The position numbers and the translations under genes are program-made. Shown here piece by piece: positions 13,259 through 23,583 of a stretch of DNA of 64,000 bases. The DNA comes from Centroberyx gerrardi (taxonomy: Eukaryota > Chordata > Actinopteri > Beryciformes > Berycidae). The stretch spans positions 18,725,176-18,789,175 of the forward strand of contig NC_136016.1 in NCBI RefSeq assembly GCF_048128805.1, given 5' to 3'. Numbering within the stretch: position 1 is the first letter of the stretch; each line of letters starts with the position of its first letter. The notes below the pieces were generated by a model. It made no database searches, was not told the origin of the DNA, and saw nothing but the letters and a program-made list of their open reading frames with translations.

Positions 13259-13983
13259 TCAGACACGCTCTGAATAAGCTGGAAGGTCTGTGTATGCCGG
13301 AGGTGGGTCTGCGTACGGTGGCGGTTCAAACTGGAACAGAGAATATTTACAGGGAATTATTTACAGAGAATAAAACTGGAATATTCTGTAAAATCTTTGC
13401 TCTCTCAGTGTTTTTAGTCTCAGTTGCTGATGATAAAACCTCTAAAATCTGACACCTGATAAGACATTTTCAAAAGAAACCCTGAACCAACCATCTATAT
13501 AACATAATGGCATCATCATCATCATGAAATATCTACTGAATGTGTATACATAGTGCTGTACCCCATATGGTGGTGGTGGATTGACATTTCCTGAGATGTA
13601 CATGGGAGGCGCACTGTAGGGAGGCTGAAAATAATCTTCATCTATGACCATTACTTCGTCATCCTCCTCTTCCTCCTGCACCTCTTCATATATGGGGATG
13701 ACATATACAGGTGGTGAGGAGTTAGTGGGCATGGGGGGCCAGTTTTCCTCTTGCCTGCGTCTCTTTGCATAATGGCAACAAACGATCCATAGAACTATAC
13801 CTAAAAGCAATACGGGAATCCTGAAATTGAGAATAGAGGTATTTGTTTAAAAATGGCAGAACTAAAATATGTGCAGGATACTGTAAACTAGATGAGGTGC
13901 ACAGTAAGTGAAGTAAAAGGTAAAATGAGAAGAGAGGAGAAGATGGGAAATACTTACTCAATAGTAGGATAATAAATGACCAT
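13259..13983 (-). CDS. Unrecognised single-pass membrane protein with PPxY tail (gene B of tandem pair)
   Basis: Three coding exons are read on the minus strand: 13983-13958, 13820-13562 and 13330-13259 (TGA). They total 357 nt, giving 118 residues. The protein starts MVIYYPTIE, followed by one hydrophobic helix (IPVLLLGIVLWIVCC) and a basic KRRR, which predicts a minimal ectodomain and a cytoplasmic tail. The tail has an acidic run (EEVQEEEEDDEV) and five PPxY motifs (PPVY, PPMY, PPPY twice, PPAY) plus LPAY near the end. As in gene A, exon 1 ends in phase 2, exon 2 ends just after a PPPY, and exon 3 starts Phe-acidic-Pro. The shared architecture implies tandem duplication. WW-domain recruitment is a reasonable inference, but the function is unknown to me. 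Confidence 0.72.
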
Positions 13984-14876
13984 GACAGTTTTTTTTTTTA
14001 AATCAGGTTTAAGGTTTCACACCTGGGGGAAATGATGAAGTAGAAGCTTTGTCATTAAAAAAGCCAGAATTTGATTTTGTCACATGAGCACTGTTCCTCT
14101 ATTTTACTGTTCAATTCAGCTCAATTTAATGCTCAATTTTGCAACCCAGTCATATATGGACAGATCAAAGCTAGCTCTCTCCAGACCTCTTTATATCTCC
14201 TGGTGTCCAACTCACACAGAAATAATCAGGATATTTCTAAGGCACCTTTAAATATGTGTGAGAGTTGCATAATGTCCAAAATGAGATTATCCAGGAAGTC
14301 CTAACTGTCCAACACAGTTCACTTTGAGCTGTTCTTACTCATAGATTAGCATGAACAGACATGACCTAACATTTAGAAGTACACAATACCTCCCCATTTA
14401 TTTCTCTTTTGAGACAAAAACAAGCAAAATCAGGCTTAATTGTCAAGAATTTCAGAAAGGGTTCATTCCATCTCTGTAATTTGATCCTACGCAAACTTTG
14501 AACGGAGTAATGTGGAGCATAAACACAGCGAGTGACCGGGCTGCTTATCACTACAGTTCAAAGTTAAAGCAGTCATAGCTGTAAACCGTACATAAAAATT
14601 ATAAAACTGAATTCTACCAGATTAAAAGGAGGAAACAATGACAGGCAGCAGCAAACTGGGTCTCCTCTAATCAACAATACGGCACTCATCATCAAACGCG
14701 ACATTTTTGACAGCCGAATGAATGATACTGGGCCTTCTGTTTCAGGCCTCACTTACGAGTCAGTCGAACAGAATCAAATATAAACCAGCAAAGAAAATGA
14801 CTTGATGCGGTTTGATAAGCTGCCCATGAATAATTACTGACATCAAACACCTTTTGATGCTGAAAAGACAGCTTAC

Positions 14877-14940
14877 CTTGAAGTACAAGCCGTGTAGCGC
14901 AGGTAAGTGTAACTGTTGACTTGTGAGTCGTCTTCAGGTC
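14877..14940 (-). promoter_or_regulatory. Probable 5' non-coding exon of PPxY gene B
   Basis: A minus-strand donor (CTTCAAG before GTAAGC, exon end 14877) pairs with an acceptor (TTTCCCCCAG) that opens the first coding exon at 14022, leaving about 39 bases of leader. The upstream limit is not visible. The resemblance to the gene A layout supports it. Confidence 0.35.
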
Positions 14941-15490
14941 AGGTCAAGACTTTCCTATCTCAATAGGAATACGCATGAGACATTTTATAGCCTCAGTGAC
15001 CTGTTTAAAGTCGCAGAACCTACCAGGGTTAGTCAGTGACGCAAACAACTTATCGTCTTTGACTCTGCATTCAACACTTGCAGCAGAATGGCAGGAGCTG
15101 GTGTTGGGCAAAAGGTCTAGGACTAGGCATTTATTAGCTGTAAAGAAGACTCTAATGGAAAGAACACAGATTATGACGCACAGTAATGAGCAAAACAAAT
15201 ACAGATGAAATACGGAAGGGAAGTGATATTACAGGAAAAGGAGAGGATAACAGGGAAACGGAGGAATCCCTGTTGCAGCTTGTAGCTCAGGAATGCGAGT
15301 CAAGGTGTCGAAACATGTTGAAAGCACTTCTACAGCTGCTCTCTATGCATAGGAATGCTTCCCTTTGAAGGAGGATTTTCTGTCCTAGAAATATCATCTG
15401 AGGCTTGAATGGATGTGTCGACGCTCATACTGTACCATGCAACAACACTCACAGATGAAACCGTACCACACACACACCTTTTCAAGCTTC

Positions 15491-15498
15491 TTTTATTT
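15491..15498 (-). terminator. abi3: Probable abi3 polyadenylation signal
   Basis: TTTATTTA on the plus strand reads as AATAAA on the minus strand, about 190 bases after the abi3 stop codon. No closer hexamer was noticed. The 3' cleavage site itself is not visible. Confidence 0.4.
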
Positions 15499-15686
15499 AT
15501 ACTCAACACTGATCTCACAACAGCCCCAGACTCACCCAAATATTTCACATGCATGCACACACATTACACATCCATTTCATGGCCAACCCAGCAACCAAGC
15601 CCACAATGTGAACGGCAAGCATTACAGTAAATCTGCATTCTCTCTATAGGAGTAAATGATGCAATTAACATGCGCTGTCATGGTCA

Positions 15687-18600
15687 TTAATGTAGGAGAG
15701 GAGGTGGTGGAGGTGGAGGCGGTGGAGGAGGGGGTGCTGCTCCTGATGCGGGAGGGGGTGGTGGTGGAGGAGGGGGTGCTGCTCCTGATGCGGGAGGGGG
15801 TGGAGGAGGAGGAGGGGGGGGGGCACCTCCTGATGCCAGAGGGGGTGGAGGAGAAGGAGGAGGAGGGGGGGCGCCTCCTGATGCGGGCGGGGGTGGAGGC
15901 GGGAGGATGCCGTTGGGCGAGGTGACGGGCGGCGGAGGGGGAGGCGGGGGGAGACTTGCGGGTGAGGTCGAGGAAGGCGGAGGGGGGGGCAGGCCAGCGT
16001 CCATGGAGGAGGGAGGAGGTGGAGGCGGAGGCATGCCGGGGTCCAAAGCAGCTGGAGGAGGAGGGGGCGGCGGGCAGTCGGTGGTTAGGTTGGAGAAGCT
16101 CGGCATGGTGGGAACTGACGGTGGGGGCACAGCGATGCCGAGATTGGATCTGGATGAAAGAGAAAAGCAAAATGCACCATCGACAGTTATGAGCAGTAAT
16201 GAAACTATCATCGCAGAGAGTGATTCAACTTTACTGTTACAAAGTGTGATTGCAGCTCTTTAATTGTCAATGCTGCATTTTAGCACAGGTCTTACAGTAA
16301 TGGGGCAATAAGTGAGATTTTTACTGTCCCATAGCACAAAATGACCATATCTGGAAGGGTTTGATAGGATTGTTGATCAATACCAATGATTCAAAGATTA
16401 CTTCTCTGGGTGATGAGATTTCTGGCTTTCACTTTCTGGACCGTACTCTGTTTTGGAACAAAAACTACTTGAATTTTTATGTGCTCAGCCACGGAGGACG
16501 GTTGTTCTCAAGCCAAAAAAGCAACTGACAAAAGCCATAAAGCAGGATTATTATTACAGTATTTTACACGATTATATATCACCTCTTCACTTTACATTCC
16601 TGTTGATCTTTGCTCTAATTAGCCAGGTTACTCATCTCTATTTTTGAAAATGTAACTTCATTATTTATGTCAATTACCGGCCGCCGTAAGCTGTGCCAGA
16701 GGCCTGTCGATGTTGTTGCAATTCCTCAGTCGTGGTTGGAGGCTGATAAAAGTTATAGCTTACTAAACGCTTCTTTAAAGTATACACAACCCTGCTCAAG
16801 CAAAGAGGAGCAAGTCTTTGAAAGATGATTTTTCTGGGCTTTTGCCTTCATTTTGATAGTTTTTATAGTAGAGATAGACAGGAAAGATTAGGAGAGAGCG
16901 AGAGGGGGAGGAATTATGACATGCGACAAAGGTCCTGGGCCGGATTCAAACCCAGGACAGTTACATGGTACGCGCCCTAGACCACTAATCCACCAGGATG
17001 CCCCAAGAGGAGGAAGTCTTACCCAAAACGGTCACTGAGGCTGGATGTTGGTTCCCCAGGCAGCGTGGGAGGAGCGACGGGGCACTCCACCGGCTCTGGG
17101 CCTCGACTGATGAAATGACAACAATGAGTGAAACGTTATTAGGAAACCTCAACCTTACGCTTCAGCAAAAGTCAATTAATATGAGTTCATCAAGCAGAAA
17201 CTTTTCAAACAAGATCAGACATTGTGCATTTAGATAATATCCCCATATCATAATCATATGGGGTCCAGGTGGTGAAAGTACGATGATTGTCTTCCTAACA
17301 GGGAGAAAGAAGGCAGTAGGTCTACATACACTGAGCTGTTCCCAACACTCTGTATGCTGTCTGTGGTTCCCGCTCTTTTTCTTGACTCCTGCACAGTGAC
17401 CTGGGGAGAGAAGATGAAACGAGGCAAACAAACAGATGGCATAATCTATCACTACACCACAGTCAGCCATACATCACACTTGACACCAAGGGACTACACC
17501 ATGGAAAGAGGAGAATGTATTGTGCTATAGATCCTTAATCCAGTGGGAAATAATTGGAAAACATGCGGATTTAAACTTTGGCTTGCTGCAAAATAAGCTG
17601 CACTAGTATCTGACTTCATCCTCACCTGAAAGCAGTGTCCGACGGAGTCCAGGATGGAGAATGATATGGGCACTCTTGAGTAGCGTCCCTCTGGCTCCTT
17701 GCCTGATTTAGGTAGGGCCATCAGCTTGGTACGGGGCCTCTTCTTGGGAGTAGTGAAAACTCCAATCTCTCTCCTGGCCACCTTCTCCTGGTGGATAGCT
17801 ACAGCCTGGTTGGGAGTACAGCATTTAACCGCCATAATCCACACAGCAACTCCATTTTCAGTTCATTTCTACAATCTGTCATGCAAATATCAGCTGTTAA
17901 TGTTTAATTCTTGAGAATGCCTTTCTTATAAAAGGACGGTATGAAACAAGTAACATGCATAGAGCAAAATGACCACAGATTGAAGGCCTACTGTATGAGT
18001 TACAGTAGGTGACCTGCAAGTGAAAAAATACAGTAAACTAAGATATTGGCTAAAATTTTATTTAAAGGGGCACACCACTAAAAAACATGATTTAAAACTC
18101 CTGTAATGTTGTTCATTTGATTTTGAGTTTACATCAAGTGATGTTACCTGCAGCACACTTATGGAACTTAAGAAAGCAGTTTTCAAGTGAATACGTTTCC
18201 AAGTTAATATGTTATTTTATACAATGAATAAAGACTTTTAAGGACTTAAAATCAAAGCAAGGCATTACAGCCAGCTATGCAGTAAGCTACAGTAATGACG
18301 TTGGTGAAGATCTTTATTGGGGAATCAGTTGAATCAATGGGTGGGACAAAATAGAGCTCAGGTGTACTTTGCCCCTTTAAAGAATATATGGCAGTTTTGT
18401 TTTAAGAAGTACTGCTCACCAGTGAGAGGAGGTTGATGGAGGACTCCATGTCTTTGACCTGCATGGCCTGTGAGTCCAGCAGCCTCAGGACGGTGGTGGC
18501 CAGGCTGTTGATCTGGTAGGTTACACTGGCCAGCGCCTGGGTCGCCAAAGCCTTGGATTCTTCGAGAGCCTTTGCTGGATCCTCTGCCTTTAGGATTTCA

Positions 18601-18843
18601 ACAGGAATAGGTATTGGATGTTGCAACAGGATTGAAAAATCTCAAATCTAAAACTCTCACCAAGTTGCACCGTTACAGCCCAGTTGCTGGGTCCCTCGGG
18701 TTACTCACCTGAACATAGTTGTTCTCGCAGTATTCTGCCACTTGGAGCAGGTTGCTCTGGTTGTCAGCGAGCCCCTTCCTGGCAGCTGGCGCTTCCTGAA
18801 ATATCTGAGTAATAACCTCTGAAAACTTCTTTTGGTCCGTCAT
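15687..18843 (-). CDS. abi3: ABI3-type WAVE-complex adaptor ending in a polyproline tail
   Basis: Abl-interactor family proteins sit in the WAVE regulatory complex, which drives Arp2/3 actin assembly. Six coding exons: 18843-18709, 18587-18420, 17805-17626, 17400-17330, 17106-17023 and 16149-15687 (TAA). They total 1101 nt, giving 366 residues. The N-terminus has the family signature ([11 protein letters not shown]). Next come the coiled-coil region ([18 protein letters not shown]) and the near-invariant [12 protein letters not shown], then a Ser/Thr-rich stretch and [13 protein letters not shown]. The last exon is almost entirely proline, in repeated blocks of Pro runs separated by ASGAAP or ASGGAP. 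No SH3 domain, normally at the ABI C-terminus, is encoded before the stop or seen downstream. ABI3 is favoured over ABI1/2 by length and sequence. The symbol is probable, and a paralog suffix is not assignable. Confidence 0.82.
15700..15960 (-). repeat. Coding polyproline tandem repeat in abi3
   Basis: Units of roughly 45-48 bases repeat about four times, each encoding a proline run plus ASGAAP or ASGGAP. The plus strand is G-rich, with many GGG runs, and could form G-quadruplexes. Unit boundaries were placed by eye. Confidence 0.75.
16298..16475 (+). repeat. Dispersed repeat, copy 2 (abi3 intron)
   Basis: Diverged copy of the block at 421-615, in the same orientation, inside the last abi3 intron. 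Shared landmarks include GGGGCAATAAG, GTTGATCAATA and GAGATTTCTGGCTTTC. Confidence 0.6.
16829..17004 (-). mobile_element. tRNA-derived SINE (minus orientation) beside an abi3 exon
   Basis: Read on the minus strand it begins with a tRNA-like head: A-box-like TGGTGGATTAGTGG and B-box-like GGGTTTGAATCC. A body follows containing CATGTCATAATTCCTCC and CTTTCCTGTCTATCTC. The same head and body occur at 58428-58582. The head starts about 18 bases past the donor of the abi3 exon ending at 17023. Confidence 0.7.
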
Positions 18844-19561
18844 TTTCTGCCTTCGGTACCAAAAGCTTTTTTAAATCCTTCTTTGGAGGAGGATGTAGAA
18901 GTTTCTGGGAGCTGTCAGTCGAGGCAGGCAGGGAGGGGCTGGTCGGCGCTGAACGCGGAATAACCGCAGGCTAAAGATTTGCAGCGTCTCAGGTGAGCTG
19001 CTGGTCCCGGGGCAGGGCGGCACGAGCTACACACCCACCGACTGTGGAGAACAGGCACCTAACTCTGAAGTGAACACAGGTGACATGGTATTTTACACCG
19101 GGATTCCGTGGGCTGCCGTGTCACACTGAAACCTGGTCCGATATGAGACATAGTAAACATAAAGTCAACTTCACACGAGCCTGAACACGCAGACGTGACT
19201 TACACCCACTTGCATTCTTTATTAAGACCACTAGAGGTCAGTGGAGTCCAGAGAAAAGAAAGTGGAACTGATAAGATCTGTTCATCAGTGGGTCCTTCCT
19301 TACTGCGATCTGCACTATTGATGATGATGATGATGATGATGACGTAAGACTCATGCTCAGTTTTCTCCGTACAGACCCAAGCAGTGAAATGCCTACAGAT
19401 ACAATCCAGCATTAAATAAACAAAGCATCAGCCAGATAATGCCTAAATGGAACATTATAATATTATAACTACAGAATGCTCAACCAAGTCAAAAATCCAT
19501 TGTATTGTTAAGGATATCCTGTATAAACAGCTGAATGGCACAACATCCTTGACTGTGTGTT

Positions 19562-19594
<33 letters not shown>

Positions 19595-19719
19595 ACATAA
19601 ATGTGTATGTGCCTGCTCCCTGTCTGGCCTGGAGTCAGCCGTTATGGGATGCAGTACTAGATGAGTGTTGTCCCATCAGCCCACAACCCTGAAACACAGA
19701 CACGCTTTGTGTGTGTGTA

Positions 19720-19776
<57 letters not shown>

Positions 19777-20324
19777 TTTCGCAGTGCCCTGACTACAGAT
19801 TTCTTGAGAGGTTCCTCTCAGTTGGAGACAGTGTGTGCGTGGAATTCATGCGCTCACATTATGTGTATTGCGTATTGTTATTCAGCGATGATTTTCAGAA
19901 TGATACGGCTTAGAGGACATTCAGGGTGTCTCTTCCTGTGTATTGTACTGTTCTTCCTGCCATGCTTACAGCAAACAGCCCAGCAGCAGGAACTCACCCA
20001 GCTTTAGTGAAAGTGTGTCTGATAAGTTAGATGTGGACAACAATATCAATATCCTTGATAATGTTCTCAATGACAATTAAAGCACACCTGATTATTCAAA
20101 TTATGCACCAAAACTTTTGCAGCCAACACGTGTGTGGGGTGTTGTTTAGAAATGTTTTGCAAATCACTTTACAGTCTAACAACTGTATAATGTTGTAATG
20201 TGGGGTGTGTTCTGTGTGCTGCATAAAATGGATGAAGATCCCCTTTGAAATATGGAAATTTGTTTTGTGAAATGTTTAACCCAGATGAGCAGAACCATGG
20301 CTTAATGATATGCCCATCCGCATT

Positions 20325-20560
20325 GACTTTAATAATAATAATAATAATAATGCCTTTATTTATATAGCACTTATTAAAAACAGAGTTACAAAGTGCTTTA
20401 CAAAGACATCAGATTAACAATCAGGAAAACAACAGAAAGTAAGAATGGAATTAAAACAAGAGACCCGCAAATGTAAAAACAAAAGAACATAAAAGCAATC
20501 AATCAGGTATTAAAAGTAAGTCTAAAAAAGTGAGTTATAATAGGCTTATAAGGTCTGCAC
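20325..20560 (-). mobile_element. LINE/SINE 3' tail fragment
   Basis: A TAA-triplet run is followed by GCCTTTATTTATATAGCAC and TTACAAAGTGCTTTACAAA. This is the reverse complement of the AAGTGCTATATAAATAAA-type tail seen here at 60170-60200 and 62166-62185. Only the tail is identifiable. Confidence 0.5.
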
Positions 20561-20639
20561 TCCTGCTGTGTAGACAACAAACCTGGTTAGAATAGAATTT
20601 GCTCCTTGGTAGCTATTTTCCATACTCATTTTTCCCCAT

Positions 20640-20870
20640 TATTTATCCAGGGAGGAGACACTGAGGCCTGGGAGACGCCCGGTGTAAACACAGTCTTCTG
20701 CTGTTGGCTCCACTTGCACAGCTGGGGGTAAGTGCCTTGCTCAAAGGCACCACAATGGCAGGTGAGAGTTTTAACTCATGCAGCTTCTCCATCCACATTT
20801 TGCCCCGTCTTTCCAGTGATCGGAACCGGTGAACTTCCCTTGTTGCCTCAGGACAATTCAGACAGTGTTA
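20640..20870 (+). mobile_element. Probable SINE core fragment
   Basis: The motif AAGTGCCTTGCTCAAAGGCAC within about 200 bases of repeat-like sequence resembles the conserved core of several fish SINE families. A related GAGGTGCTCTTGAGCAAGGC occurs at 38977-39003. Family assignment is from memory and the copy limits are uncertain. Confidence 0.4.
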
Positions 20871-21612
20871 TATAAGCTGTCAATCACAGAAATGTAAACA
20901 CAAATGGCTTTTTAAATTGTTTTAACACTCATTGAATTGTCCTATGTGGCAAACCCTCCCTCCGTCTTGTAGTCCAAGAACATTAAAACAAACACCAAGT
21001 GTTATTTGCATATATACTGTATATATATTTTTTTTAACTCAGGTCTGATTTTGAGAGATAAATATTTGACCTCTATCCTCCTTTGAATGTAATCTAATCT
21101 ATCCCTTTGACTTAATAGACATTTGATAAAGTTATAGTGTCTTTCTGTTATGTGCCGTTATCAGTGACTTTGTTTATAGCTCATATTACAGAATCATCAG
21201 GGTCTTTGTCTGTTGATAAGAGATAAGAGCTTCTGCAATGCGTTTTTTATTTCTTTATTGTGCATCACCAGCAGCACCGTAATATTTTGTTAAAAGTCAT
21301 ATAAGTAGATATCATATAATTTGATTAGGTTCAGCAGTGGAAAGTCATAAAATGGAAAAGTGAGAATGGAGATTGTGATTGCCATGTGCCATGTGCCATG
21401 TGCCATGTGCCTACAGTAAAAGGGGATTGTTCATTAACAACGCCACAACACCAGACAAGTTTTGTATCTTTACAGCCTTTTACAGTTTTCTTACACTGAA
21501 CAGACACATAGTTTTTTTGTATGAAGAAACTGACTCAAACTGATTTGCTGCACATCCACAAAATGCTTTCATTTTTCCTTGATCGTGGTGTGTTCTACTG
21601 AGCAGCAATTTT

Positions 21613-23583
21613 TTTTACATTTTTATTTAACCTTTATTTAACCAGGAGTGGAGTCTCATTGAGATTAAAAATCTCTTTTTCAAGAGTGTCCTGGCCAAGA
21701 CAGGCAGCAGCACAGTTACACGGTTGCAGACATAAAACAAACATATAACAATTTAGAATGAAAACAAAGAACACATTTCATCAACATTCAAAACATCTAC
21801 AGCCAGATGTGTTTGCTTCCAAGTCATTTAGAAACACTTTAAATGCATCCAGTGAGACCAGCTCCCGAAGATTCAGGTAATTTTGCAACTGATTCCAAGC
21901 AGAGGGAGCAGCATACCTAAACGCCCTTTTTCCCAGTTCAGTACGGACTTTAGGGACAGTTAGTAGGAATAAGTCCTGGGAGCGAAGACAATAACTTCCC
22001 ATACTTTTTTGAAGGATGTAGATCCGTAGGTAAGATGGAAGCAGACCAAGAATAGCCTTATAAATAAGGATGTGCCAATGGTTAAGTCTGCGGGTGGACA
22101 AGGCAGACCATCCAACCCGAGCATACAAAGAGCAATGGTGAGTAAGGGCTTTAAAATTTGTAATAAATCTCAGTGCTCCATGGTAGACAGTATCCAGCGT
22201 GTGTAGGCATTGCGAAGATGCATGCATGTATATAACATCGCCATAGTCCAGCACAGACATAAAGGTGGCAGCAACAAGTCTCCTTTTGACCTCGAAGGAG
22301 AAGCAAGACTTGTTTCTAAAATAAAAACCCAATTTCAACTTCAGTTTTTTCACCAGTTGCTGAATGTGAGGCTTAAATGAGAGAGAATCATCAATTACAA
22401 TTCCTAGATACTTGTATTGAGATACAGACTCAATCTCAGAGGCCTGAAAAGTGGTGATAGATGGGAGGTTCAGTGGCTTGGATTTTGCATTCGAAAACAT
22501 CATGAGTTTTGATTTGTCGGCATTCAAAACAAGTTTTAAGTCACACAGGGTACGTTGTACAGTATTAAAAGCAAGTTGTAGCTGACAGAGAGCCTGGTTT
22601 GGTGTAGACGCAGAGCAGTATATCACAGTATCATCGGCATAAAAGTGGAAATTTGCGTTGGAAACATTTTGAACGAGACTGTTGATATATATAATGAATA
22701 GTAGTGGTCCCAGGACCGATCCCTGTGGCACGCCCTTGGATACACCAAGGGAGCTAGAAGTGATACCTTCTGCCTGCACGCACTGAGATCTGCCTGGTAG
22801 ATAATTTTTAAACCAACAGACAGTTTGTTCTGACAGTCCTACACTGATAAGTCTTTGCATCAGTATTGCATGATCCACAGTATCAAAAGCCTTAGATAAA
22901 TCAATGAAAAGGGCTGCACAATGTTGCTTGTTATCTAAAGATTCAATAAAATCATTTACTACTTTTAAACCCGCTGTCACTGTGCTGTGTTTTTTCCTAA
23001 AACCTGATTGAAAATCAGATAAACTGTTGTTAGTGGATAAGAACTCTTTCAGTTGTTCACTCACAAGGAATTCCTTAACCAGGACAGACAATTTGGAGAT
23101 GGGCCTATAGTTGTTTAGGACAGTAGGGTCACCCCCTTTCAACAGGGGAAGAACAAAAGCAGATTTCCATATATGTGGAATTTTGTTTGTGTCCAGGGAG
23201 AGATTAAAAAGATGTGTCAAAGGTGGTGCGATAAAATCAGCTGCTAGCTTTAAAAAGTAAGGCTCCAGGTTATCAGGACCTGCCGATTTTCTAGTGTCTA
23301 AAAGTTTGAGGGCTTTACGCACCTCTGAGACTGTAACCGGACTAAAACTAAAGGCTTGACCCACCGTAACATGACCGTCAGAACAAACAGCAGGGGAATT
23401 TCCATGGGCAATGTTGAGAGAGTCGAACAAGGAACCAGAGGCAATGAAATGCTCATTAAAACAACCAAGCATTTCGGCCTTATCAGAGATTTTATGTGAG
23501 TCCTTAACAATGCATGGGGGAAGCTCTATGCCATTTTTATTTCCATAGAGCTTCCCCCATGCATTGTTGAGGACTCACATAAA
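21613..23583 (-). mobile_element. 5'-truncated L2-like LINE with open RT reading frame
   Basis: A minus-strand frame from 23472 (and upstream to about 23530) to 21781 is uninterrupted for over 560 residues. It encodes a non-LTR reverse transcriptase: [66 protein letters not shown] and the catalytic FYADDTVIY at about 22630-22641. The conserved C-terminal domain follows (SAWNQLQNYLNLRELVSLDAF). The endonuclease half is missing, so the copy is truncated and not autonomous. A typical TTTATTTAACC tail lies at 21613-21680. L2/CR1-like affinity is judged from memory. The lack of stop codons suggests a recent insertion. Confidence 0.88.
23491..23583. repeat. 40-bp inverted repeat (snap-back) at LINE 5' end
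   Basis: Arms at 23491-23530 and 23544-23583 are reverse complements over 40 bases with a single mismatch, around a 13-base loop. The left arm is LINE coding sequence (ELPPCIVKDSHK on the minus strand). The right arm is the same segment in the opposite orientation. Confidence 0.93.

Larger units (their letters stand above)
18844..21600 (+). other. abi3 upstream region and gene-poor spacer
   Basis: Upstream of the abi3 start (minus strand) the sequence is moderately GC-rich to about 19050 and could contain the promoter, but no clear core element stands out. Beyond it are a GAT triplet run (about 19318-19341), (TG)n tracts at 19568-19595 and 19709-19774, and a 9-bp ATGTGCCAT tandem at about 21382-21411. 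No gene was recognised. Confidence 0.5.

Noticed and set aside
15656-16263. Plus-strand Gly/Glu-rich frames
   Set aside because: They are antisense of the abi3 polyproline exon. The minus-strand frame continues in phase from upstream abi3 exons.
16900-17004. Possible functional tRNA gene
   Set aside because: It has A- and B-box-like motifs but cannot form a proper cloverleaf, and the body that follows is shared with 58428-58582, so it is a tRNA-derived SINE.
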